From: Streptomyces composti
GTDB lineage: Bacteria; Actinomycetota; Actinomycetes; Streptomycetales; Streptomycetaceae
Direction: 5' to 3'
DNA length: 60,612 bases
NCBI RefSeq assembly: GCF_012034205.1
Contig: NZ_JAATEM010000040.1
Coordinates: forward strand, 1 to 60,612
The notes under the pieces are model-generated. The model searched no databases, was not told the DNA's origin, and saw nothing but the letters and a program-made list of their open reading frames with translations. Numbering within the stretch: position 1 is the first letter of the stretch; each line of letters opens with the position of its first letter. Shown here one piece after another: positions 8,001-15,239 of this stretch. The position numbers and the translations under genes are program-made.

Positions 8001-9254
8001 ATGCCTCTCGTCACCCGGGAGCGAGCGCGCTCCCTCTTCGCGGACCTGACGCACACCGCCGCGGTCCCGCTGGATCCCGACGTGCTCCTTCACATGCCAC
8101 GCCTGCGGCAGCACGGCCACGTCTTCTTCGGTGACATAGCGGTGCGCTGCTATAAGCACAAGGCGCGCTGGATGTACGACGAGCGGGACGTCCGTGCCGC
8201 CGGCCAGGCGCTGGCGGACCTGCACGTGGACCTGGGCGACGTCGTCGACGTGCAGCTGCCCGCGTACCGCGACATCCCGGAGCGCGACCCGGAGGAGTGG
8301 CACCGGCCCGACTGGCGGCGCACGCTGATGTCGTGGATGGTCGAGCGGGCCCGCTTCAAGCTGGTGCAGGAAAACCGTCCATATGAGGAGTGGGGTGACT
8401 GGAGGGCCATCGGTGACAACGGGCTGCCCGGAGGCCTGACGTGGGAGGAGTTCGTCGCCTACAGCAGCCAGGCCCGGCACCTGCAGAACATCGCCGGCAC
8501 CCGGCCCCTCCAGCTGCTGGCCTGGAACGGTGAGACCTGGCTCCTGCCGCGGGCCTACACCGAGCTCCTGGACCGCTGGGAGCAGCGGGAGGGCGAACTG
8601 GTCGACCAGGCCCGGCTGTGCCGCTGCGGAGCCCAGGGACCGTACTCGGGAGACTGGAGGAAGAACACCCGCACCGGGTACGTCACTCTGTGCCCACCGT
8701 GTGCCGGGGAGTCCAGCCAGCTGTACACCGGCCACCTGCGGGGCGTGCTCTACGACGCTCACCGCCGGCGCGGCACCCGGGCAGACGACTACCTGTGCCG
8801 GCTGTGCAAACAGAGCCCGGCCGCGGCGTGGGACCACTGCCACGAGCACGGATACGTCCGCGGCCCGCTGTGCGGCAGCTGCAACACCCGCGAAGGAACA
8901 GGGCTCCCCTACCTCTTCCTCCGCCTCGAAGGTGCGGCGCTGCATCTCCTGGAATGCCGCGGCTGCCTCGAACAGCGGACCTTGCCGCGCCGATTCCACA
9001 CCGCCGTCGTCCGCGCGCACCTGGAGCAGACCGAGCGTCACGGGCGCTGCCCGCGCGAGCCGTACACCCGTGAGGTGGAGCACGACCACGGTGTGCGCCG
9101 GTTCGAGCTGGAATGCAGCGGATGGCACGCCAGCCGGTGGACAAAAGACGTGACAGCGCCCGAGATGGCCGCGCTCGTGCGGGCCTTCGTCGACGCGGCC
9201 CTCGCCGCACGGGAAGGCCAGCCTTCTCCCGGTCCGGCCACGGGCACGGGGTGA
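8001..9254 (+). CDS. Endonuclease VII-like nuclease (T4 gp49-type zinc/DHC fold)
   Basis: The C-terminal half of this 417-aa protein has two cysteine clusters. One lies at about residues 206-233 (CRCG...CPPC). The other, at about 266-300, reads CRLC, then WDHCHEHGYVRGPLCGSC, the signature of the recombination endonuclease VII family, which cuts branched DNA such as Holliday junctions. The N-terminal 200 residues are not recognised. A structure-specific nuclease next to the telomere genes could process replication or transfer intermediates. The long opposite-strand frame over this gene is a shadow. Confidence 0.75.
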   Translation: MPLVTRERARSLFADLTHTAAVPLDPDVLLHMPRLRQHGHVFFGDIAVRCYKHKARWMYDERDVRAAGQALADLHVDLGDVVDVQLPAYRDIPERDPEEWHRPDWRRTLMSWMVERARFKLVQENRPYEEWGDWRAIGDNGLPGGLTWEEFVAYSSQARHLQNIAGTRPLQLLAWNGETWLLPRAYTELLDRWEQREGELVDQARLCRCGAQGPYSGDWRKNTRTGYVTLCPPCAGESSQLYTGHLRGVLYDAHRRRGTRADDYLCRLCKQSPAAAWDHCHEHGYVRGPLCGSCNTREGTGLPYLFLRLEGAALHLLECRGCLEQRTLPRRFHTAVVRAHLEQTERHGRCPREPYTREVEHDHGVRRFELECSGWHASRWTKDVTAPEMAALVRAFVDAALAAREGQPSPGPATGTG

Positions 9255-9323
9255 CCGGCACCCGGCAGCGTCGTTGAACACGGCATCGCGTGCATCACCA
9301 TCCGACCCCCCGCGGATACGCGA

Positions 9324-9356
9324 GCGAGCCCCAGACCAACTCGGTCCGGGGCTCGC
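9324..9356 (-). terminator. Hairpin between convergent nuclease gene and tpg
   Basis: GCGAGCCCC at 9324-9332 pairs with GGGGCTCGC at 9348-9356. It lies 23 bases beyond the tpg stop and 70 beyond the nuclease stop, so it may serve both directions. Confidence 0.6.
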
Positions 9357-9378
9357 GGGCTGTTCGGGGCGCGGCCTT

Positions 9379-9936
9379 CTACAGGTCGAACTCGAGGTGC
9401 TCGATGTCCGTGAACCGGACCTCCTCGAGCTGGCCGGCGCGGCGGCCGTTGTCCTGGAAGTACACCTCCTTGAGCCCTTCGGCTGCGATCTCCCGCAGCT
9501 GCTGCTCGGTGGCGCCCTGCTCCTGGGCCTCGAAGAGCCGGGCGGCGTAGCGGGGCGGCAGTGCCACCGTGAGGTGGCGGAGGCGGTCTTCGTCGGTGGA
9601 GCCGATCGGCGCGGTGTAGCCGATCCGGGCGCGGGTGTCGACGACGATGCCGCCGGTGGTCGCCGCCCTCTGCCGGGCCTTGGCGCGGATCTGCGGCTGC
9701 CACCGCTTCTTCACCTCGCGCTCCAGGCGCGCGGCGAGGTCGGGGCGGGGCTTTTTGATCTGGTCCTTCACGTACCGCTCGACGGTGCGCTGGGAGATGC
9801 GCAGCATCTGGGCGACCGCCTTCGTGCCCTTGAGCTGCTTGACCAGGTACCGCATCTGCGCACCCGCGCTCTTGGGTGCGGGGCGGGTGAACGCCTTCTG
9901 CACCGCGGCTTCCAGGCCGTCCCCGAACAGGCTCAT
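9379..9936 (-). CDS. tpg: Telomere terminal protein Tpg
   Basis: At 185 aa this matches the usual Tpg length almost exactly, and it reads like archetypal Streptomyces Tpg: FTRPAPKSAGAQMRYLVK, a helix-turn-helix (AQMLRISQRTVERYVKDQ), KARQRAATTGGIVV, and QEQGATEQQLREIAAEG. The protein is recruited to the single-stranded telomere overhang by Tap and links covalently to the 5' end to prime patching. Residue 114 is a Thr (in IGSTDEDR), the position I recall as the reported linkage residue. It lies 12 bases after tap in the same operon. Confidence 0.95.
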   Translation of the reverse strand: MSLFGDGLEAAVQKAFTRPAPKSAGAQMRYLVKQLKGTKAVAQMLRISQRTVERYVKDQIKKPRPDLAARLEREVKKRWQPQIRAKARQRAATTGGIVVDTRARIGYTAPIGSTDEDRLRHLTVALPPRYAARLFEAQEQGATEQQLREIAAEGLKEVYFQDNGRRAGQLEEVRFTDIEHLEFDL

Positions 9937-9948
9937 CGTCGCCCTCTC

Positions 9949-12297
9949 CTACTCTCCGTTGTCGACGTCGGTGACGGTGCCGTCCTTGATGTACCGGGCG
10001 AGGTTGAGCTCCGGCGCGTTGAACCGCTCGCGGACTTCCTCGCCCCACAGGACGGTCTGGGTGCCCTCGTGCTTGACCAGGCCGGGGTTGATGCCGAGCT
10101 TGAAGCCGCCGGGCAGCGGCTTGCCGTCCCGGTAGGGCAGGAAGTCCAGCGGCGACGTGCCGTCGGCGGCGTAGACGACGCAGTCGGACAGGATCGCGAC
10201 GGGGTACTGGCCGGTGAACGCGGCGTGCTTGACGATCTTGCGGTGCAGGTTGATCCGGGTGCGGGAGATGACCGCCGCGCGGATGTCCGGCCGCCACGTC
10301 GGGCGGGACAGGGCGCGCCACGGCTCGCCCGGCCGCCAGCCCTCGCCGCGCGGGCGCTCGCGGAGCTTGCCCAGGCCGCCCTTGACCGTCGCCTTGATCG
10401 CCGAGACGACGATCGCCAGGTCCGGGTCGCGGTCCTTGTAGCCGTCCATCGCGGCGAGGAAGTCGGCCGGCTCCATGTCCGCGTGGACGCCGAGGTCGGC
10501 CATCGTGGCGAGGTAGGCGTCACGGAGCCGGTTGTACCAGCCGTCCAGGTAGCGGCCGTTGTCGTACCGGACCCACGCCTCGATCGGCCGCACCTCGTAG
10601 CCGAGCTCCGCCGCGTACGCGACGGTGGGCGTCGCGTACCAGGCCGGCCCTTCCGGGCGCTCACCCTTCGGCGTGAACGGAGAGGGCAGCAGCGAGCCGT
10701 CCAGCTCCACCCACTCCTTGCCGACCTTCACCCGCGACAGGTCGACGTGGGACAGGTCCACCAGCCACGAGCCGGGCAGCTTCGGGTCGAACGCGGGGGC
10801 CTTGACGTGCGTCGCCTCACCGAGACCGACGTTCAGACCGTTCGCGCCGGCGGCGAAGGCCATGTTCACGTCGATGCCGACCAGGTGCCGCAGGGTGCAC
10901 TCGGCATCCGTCATCGGCCGCGCCCAGTCGTACGCCTCCTCGAACAGCTTCTCGCCGGGGCCGCGCACGTGGAAACGGGGCAGGTCCTTGAGGACCGGGT
11001 GACCGTCGGGGACCTCGCACGGCGGCCAGTTCATCGGGTCGATGGCGTCCTTGCCCAGCGAGCCGGGGTTGTGCTCGGAGTGCCGCTTCCCCGTCGCGTC
11101 CGGCTCGGAGGCGCGCGTCGGCGGGTGCAGCGCGGTCATCAGCTCCAGGCCGGTCACGGCCGTGGAGCCGCGCGGCGTCATCACCCGCGAGGCGTACACG
11201 CCCAGGACGCGGGCGAGCTCCGCCGGCGGCAGCTGCCCGGCCTCGCCCCAGTGCCGGGAGTCGAGCGCGTTCCAGGAGGGGATGCAGAGCTGGACGCAGG
11301 CCCGCTCCGAGCCGGTGGCGGGGCGATAGATCCTCGCCCACGGGCCGAAACCCCTCTTCGTCAGCTTCCACTCCGCGCGGGCCAACTGCTTGACGACCTT
11401 GTGGCCCTCCGGGATCCGCCCAGCGTGCTTCTCCTCGTCAGTGAGGGTGACGGGCAGGCCGTAGCGCTCAAGGGCGGCCTCGGTGAGCACGAGCAGCGGG
11501 TCGGCGTCCTTGCCCGGCCCGGACAGCTTCGGCTGCCCGAGCTTCGCCTCCTTGAGCGTCCACTCCACCAGGGACGGCAGGGACTTGGCGGGCACGTCCA
11601 GGACCAGGCCGCCGGTGCAGTACGCCAGCACCTGCCCGTCCTCGACGTCGACGACCGCCAGAGGCCCGTTCTCGAACCGCGGGTCGGCGCCGCCCGCCGG
11701 GGATCCGGCCGGAGCCGCCTTCTTGGCACCCGGGCGGCGCGACGTCGACGACGGCCTGGTGGTGCGCGCCGGACGTGGCGCGGCCGCCGGAGCAGCGGTG
11801 ACAGGGGCAGGGGTCTGGATGTTCTCGGTTGCAGTCATGGCCGCAGCCTCGGACCCCTCCCCTGTGGACAGAGTCCGCGCTCCCGCCGGGTCGGCGCGCC
11901 CCGCCCGGCGGGGCGCGCCGGGAGTGGGATAGAGGGAGTTGACGATCTCTTCGATCGCAGCGTCCGGAACCTCTGGCATTTCGCCTGCCGGGTCGGGCGC
12001 GCCGGTGAACGTGGCGGGCACCGGGGCAGCCGGCTCTTGCGGCGTTGCAGGTGCCGGGTAGAGCTCCGCGAGCTGCCGCAGCAGCCGGGCGTACGCCTCA
12101 CGCTCCGGGCCGCGCGGCTCGGTCGGCTTCTTGACCGACTCCCAGCCGGACACCGTGGCCCGGCGCACCTTCAGCGCAGCGGCGACTTCATCCAGCGTCA
12201 GGCCGTGCGCGACCCGCAACCGCTTGCGCTCCTCCGCTGGCGGCAGCGGCGAGCGGGACGCGACCAGTGCGTCGACCGCGTCGAACAACTCGGACAT
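9949..12297 (-). CDS. tap: Telomere-associated protein Tap
   Basis: This 782-aa protein begins with an XRE-type helix-turn-helix at about residues 20-60 (GLTLDEVAAALKVRRATVSG), as in the known Tap (about 740 aa), followed by a Pro/Ala linker and a long conserved region (WARIYRPATG, LVGIDVNMAFAAG, DGWYNRLRDAYL, YPVAILSDCVVYA). Tap binds the 3' telomere overhang and brings in Tpg. The conserved Asp-containing strands resemble polymerase-like motifs, an impression only. ATG 12297 follows AGGAGG at good distance; 17 more codons upstream are open but lack this. An 11-bp tandem repeat lies in the promoter. Confidence 0.92.
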   Translation of the reverse strand: MSELFDAVDALVASRSPLPPAEERKRLRVAHGLTLDEVAAALKVRRATVSGWESVKKPTEPRGPEREAYARLLRQLAELYPAPATPQEPAAPVPATFTGAPDPAGEMPEVPDAAIEEIVNSLYPTPGAPRRAGRADPAGARTLSTGEGSEAAAMTATENIQTPAPVTAAPAAAPRPARTTRPSSTSRRPGAKKAAPAGSPAGGADPRFENGPLAVVDVEDGQVLAYCTGGLVLDVPAKSLPSLVEWTLKEAKLGQPKLSGPGKDADPLLVLTEAALERYGLPVTLTDEEKHAGRIPEGHKVVKQLARAEWKLTKRGFGPWARIYRPATGSERACVQLCIPSWNALDSRHWGEAGQLPPAELARVLGVYASRVMTPRGSTAVTGLELMTALHPPTRASEPDATGKRHSEHNPGSLGKDAIDPMNWPPCEVPDGHPVLKDLPRFHVRGPGEKLFEEAYDWARPMTDAECTLRHLVGIDVNMAFAAGANGLNVGLGEATHVKAPAFDPKLPGSWLVDLSHVDLSRVKVGKEWVELDGSLLPSPFTPKGERPEGPAWYATPTVAYAAELGYEVRPIEAWVRYDNGRYLDGWYNRLRDAYLATMADLGVHADMEPADFLAAMDGYKDRDPDLAIVVSAIKATVKGGLGKLRERPRGEGWRPGEPWRALSRPTWRPDIRAAVISRTRINLHRKIVKHAAFTGQYPVAILSDCVVYAADGTSPLDFLPYRDGKPLPGGFKLGINPGLVKHEGTQTVLWGEEVRERFNAPELNLARYIKDGTVTDVDNGE

Positions 12298-12332
12298 GGA
12301 ACACCTCCTGACCGACATCCTACCCCAAGAAC

Positions 12333-12387
12333 CGTACGCATGGCGCACATCCTCCGTACGAATGGCGTACGAACGGCGTGCGGAAGG
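12333..12387. promoter_or_regulatory. Five-fold 11-bp repeat upstream of tap (candidate operator)
   Basis: Units of CGTACGAATGG type start at 12333, 12344, 12355, 12366 and 12377, exactly 11 bases apart; the second unit is degenerate. The array lies between divergent tap and the coiled-coil gene, 36 bases before the tap start. The XRE domain of Tap is the obvious candidate binder. Confidence 0.65.
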
Positions 12388-12492
12388 GGTGAGGATGGTC
12401 CTGGCCAGGGAAGGGCTGGAAACCGTCGCGTCACCCCAGGCCCCGGTGGGGAGATATGGGCGGTCGCATGCTCGGAGTAATCAGGGGGTCAC

Positions 12493-13461
12493 GTGGGGTG
12501 GAAAGACGCGTTCGGCGACGCCATGAAGGAACTGGAGGCGATACGACAACAACTCGCACGTCTCGATCGCCTCGATGACCCGACGGTCGGGCTGACCGCA
12601 CTGCACGGTGACGTCACGCAGAGCCGCCTGAAGATCCTGGAACAGCTCCAGGCGGGCGTCACCGGATTGCGTGAGGAGAACCGGGAGGTCCGCCGCCGGC
12701 AGGACCGGATGATCAGCGACCTGAACGAGACGCGAGGGGAGCTCCGGCAACTCCTGGACCTTGTCGACGTTCTGCGTCCCTTCGCGCCGCCCGAAGGGGC
12801 AGGTGACACGTCCGGCCAGGGCACGCAGACCCATCCCGAGGGGACTGCGCAGCCGCCCGAACCCGAGGCCGGCCACGGCTCGACCGCCGGCGCCGAAGGT
12901 CATCCGTCCGTCTCAACCGACACCAACTCCCAGGGGGGAACCATGGAGAACACCGGGCACCGGCCGCAGCCCGAGTCCAGCGAGGACCAGGACCTCGCGC
13001 TGAAGCGCGCCATCGAGGCCGCCTACCAGGGCACCGGCACCTCCGCCGACCAGCCCTCTGCCGCCACGCCGCAGGCCGCCGACGCGGAGGATCCGCGGGT
13101 CGCCCACGGCGTCCTGCTGCTGAAGGCCGCCGGTGTGGCCTCCGCCGAACTGATCGCGCACCGCGACACCTGGGAGTGGCTCGCCGCCCTGGCCGTCGAC
13201 CACAGCCACTTCCGCACCCCGCCCTCGGTAGAGGACATCAAGGAGGGCCGCGTCCAGACCGTCCTGTCCGGACGCTCCCTCATCGCCCTGCTCATCGAGC
13301 TGTGGAACACCCGCTCCACCGCCACCCCGCTGCAGGGCGACTGGGCACTGGCCATGACCACCTACAACCGCATCGCGGCCGAACTCACCGACGTCACCGG
13401 ACAAGGCGAGACCATCCGCATCGTCCTGGACGACGGTCTCCCCCACGAGGCCGGCGACTGA
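12493..13461 (+). CDS. Coiled-coil protein of unknown function next to tap
   Basis: The 322-aa product has an N-terminal coiled coil (about residues 1-95, with REENREVRRRQDRMISDL), a disordered Pro/Gly/Thr linker to about 160, and a C-terminal helical domain containing WEWLAALAVDHSHFRTPP. It is divergent from tap and shares the repeat-bearing promoter region. The start is GTG 12493, with GGGGG upstream. It may belong to the telomere or partition machinery by position, but no motif supports a function. Confidence 0.6.
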   Translation: MGWKDAFGDAMKELEAIRQQLARLDRLDDPTVGLTALHGDVTQSRLKILEQLQAGVTGLREENREVRRRQDRMISDLNETRGELRQLLDLVDVLRPFAPPEGAGDTSGQGTQTHPEGTAQPPEPEAGHGSTAGAEGHPSVSTDTNSQGGTMENTGHRPQPESSEDQDLALKRAIEAAYQGTGTSADQPSAATPQAADAEDPRVAHGVLLLKAAGVASAELIAHRDTWEWLAALAVDHSHFRTPPSVEDIKEGRVQTVLSGRSLIALLIELWNTRSTATPLQGDWALAMTTYNRIAAELTDVTGQGETIRIVLDDGLPHEAGD

Positions 13462-13482
13462 CCGGCATCTCACCGAGAAGCA

Positions 13483-13568
13483 GACGACGGCCGCCCAGGT
13501 CGGTCCGGGCGGCCGTCGTCACGGGCTGGAAAGCGCGAGGGCCGCACGGTCAAACCGTGCGGCCCTCG
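13483..13568 (+). terminator. Double hairpin terminator
   Basis: The first stem is 14 bp (GACGACGGCCGCCC at 13483-13496 with 13507-13520). The second is a perfect 15-bp stem (CGAGGGCCGCACGGT at 13536-13550) with a CAA loop. Together they separate the coiled-coil gene from the Abi gene. Confidence 0.75.
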
Positions 13569-13669
13569 ACTGACGTCTGAACCCTGGGGGTATGGCCTGC
13601 CTTCTTTCGAGGGCTACCAGGGACGATTCCAGGGTCTTCGTCGCCCAGTGTACCTACGATTGCCCCACC

Positions 13670-14341
13670 ATGCACAGCACGCCGCCCACCAGCATCGAGC
13701 CGCCCGACGACAAGGCCGTCATCGAGCTGATCAGCCCCGACCGGCTGAACCCCTACCTGACCGCCTGCGCCGGTGACTCCACCGCCGCGCTCGCGCTGTA
13801 CCAGTGGAACAGCGACCTCGCCGCGGCGTTCTTCGAACCGCTCGGGCACCTGGAGATCATGCTGCGCAACGCGCTGGACGCACGGCTCGTTGCCCGCCAG
13901 CAGCGCCGGGGCCGGACCACCGAGTGGTACATCGACAGGCAGGTCCCCCTCAGCGGCAAGGCCCGCGGCGACATCGCCCAGGCCCAAGAGCGCGCTGGGC
14001 GGGGCGGTGCTGCGACCACGCCGCGCGGGAAGGTCATCGCAGAGCTGAGCTTCGGCTTCTGGCGCTTCCTGCTGGCCCGCCAGTACAAGACCAACCTGTG
14101 GCCCGACCTCGCGGGCGCCTTCCCCTACGCCCCCAACCGTGCCCTGACCACGGTGGAAGACCCGGTCAAACGGCTGCACAAGTTCCGCAACCGCATCGCT
14201 TACCACGAGGGGATCTGGCACCTGGCCCTCGAAGCCCGCCGGGACGACATCCAGACCGTGCTCGGCTTCATAGCGCCAGCCGCCGCAACGTGGGTCGCCG
14301 ACGCCTCCCGCATCGACGACGTCCTCGCCCGCCGCCCCTGA
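13670..14341 (+). CDS. Abi-family (HEPN) abortive-infection-like protein
   Basis: The 223-aa product shows the Abi_2/AbiD-F pattern: LGHLEIMLRNALDARL, GFWRFLL, YAPNRALTTVEDPVKRLHKF, and the motif RNRIAYHE. RN-x4-H is the active-site signature of HEPN ribonucleases, so RNA cleavage upon phage attack is a fair inference. Such proteins are often carried singly on plasmids. ATG 13670 was chosen because upstream codons are atypical. No antitoxin gene is evident beside it. Confidence 0.7.
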   Translation: MHSTPPTSIEPPDDKAVIELISPDRLNPYLTACAGDSTAALALYQWNSDLAAAFFEPLGHLEIMLRNALDARLVARQQRRGRTTEWYIDRQVPLSGKARGDIAQAQERAGRGGAATTPRGKVIAELSFGFWRFLLARQYKTNLWPDLAGAFPYAPNRALTTVEDPVKRLHKFRNRIAYHEGIWHLALEARRDDIQTVLGFIAPAAATWVADASRIDDVLARRP

Positions 14342-14351
14342 CGCCTCGAGC

Positions 14352-15230
14352 TCACGCGGTCCTGCCCAGCGTCGTCGGCTGCGGGACCGCGGCCGCCATC
14401 CCGGCCTCCCTCGCCGCGCGCTCCGCACGGGCCCGGCGCAGGGCTGCGGCGTGGGAGACGTCGGCCTGGCGGCGGCGCTCGATGCGGGCCTGCTCGATCG
14501 GGGCCGGCTGGTCATCGGCCACCGGCTCCGGCTCCGGGAAGGCCCGGAGGCTGAGCGCCCGCATCGCCGCGGTCTGCCGCTCCACCGCCTCCGCGATCGA
14601 GGGGTCGATACGGCTGGGAGGCGCGACGGCCTGGTGCGCGGCGAGGGCCTGGTGGAAGCCCGGCGAGGCCATCTCGCGCGTCTTCACCGGGGCCGGAGGA
14701 GCGTCCGGTGCGGTGACCGGAGTCGGTGCGGCGGGCCGGGAGCCCGGGGCGGCGCCGACGGCCAGGACCCGGACACTGCGCACGGCGTCGGTGCCGGCCG
14801 ACTCGTTGGCCGCAGCGACGATCCGGGCGCTGATCAGGCGGAGCTGGGTGGCGTAGGCCGGGGAGTCGGGGCGCAGGTCCAGCTGGCCGGTCTCCGGGTG
14901 GAAGGCGACGGCCTGGACGTGGTCGGGAAGCTGCGGGGCGATGGCGGCCGCGATATCGGGCCAGCGGTCCAGGACGGTGCCGCCGGCGGCCGGGACGTCC
15001 CAGGCCCGGTCGGCCATCAGGCCCTGGAGTACTGCGGCGACCCCGGCCGGCTCCCGGCCGTCGCGCTGCACGACCCGGGTCCGGCGGCGGCGCGGGGCGC
15101 GGGCCTCGCTCTCGCCGCGCTTCCTGGCGGCCTCGCGAGCGGCGTGCAGCGCAACCCGGGCGAGGTCGACGCCGGACAGCTCCGGGCCGTCGGCGGCGGG
15201 CTGCTCGATGGGGGTGATCGTCTCGGTCAT
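14352..15230 (-). CDS. DUF721/DciA-like protein
   Basis: The N-terminal 160 residues of this 292-aa protein match the DUF721 pattern (ARVALHAAREAARKRGE, then VLDRWPDIAAAIAPQL, QAVAFHPETGQLDLRP, ATQLRLISARIV). DciA proteins load the replicative DnaB helicase in most bacteria, so a plasmid copy next to a replication-like gene suggests host-helicase recruitment. The C-terminal half is Pro/Ala- and Arg-rich and not recognised. Its ribosome site (AGGAGG) overlaps the TAG of the upstream gene, showing tight coupling. Confidence 0.75.
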   Translation of the reverse strand: MTETITPIEQPAADGPELSGVDLARVALHAAREAARKRGESEARAPRRRRTRVVQRDGREPAGVAAVLQGLMADRAWDVPAAGGTVLDRWPDIAAAIAPQLPDHVQAVAFHPETGQLDLRPDSPAYATQLRLISARIVAAANESAGTDAVRSVRVLAVGAAPGSRPAAPTPVTAPDAPPAPVKTREMASPGFHQALAAHQAVAPPSRIDPSIAEAVERQTAAMRALSLRAFPEPEPVADDQPAPIEQARIERRRQADVSHAAALRRARAERAAREAGMAAAVPQPTTLGRTA

Positions 15231-15239
15231 CTCGGCCTC

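Noticed and set aside
9274..12480. Very long open frame (over 1000 codons) on the plus strand across tap and tpg
   Set aside because: It lies antisense to two well-recognised genes. Its product is a low-complexity Arg/Leu/Val mix typical of shadows in GC-rich DNA.
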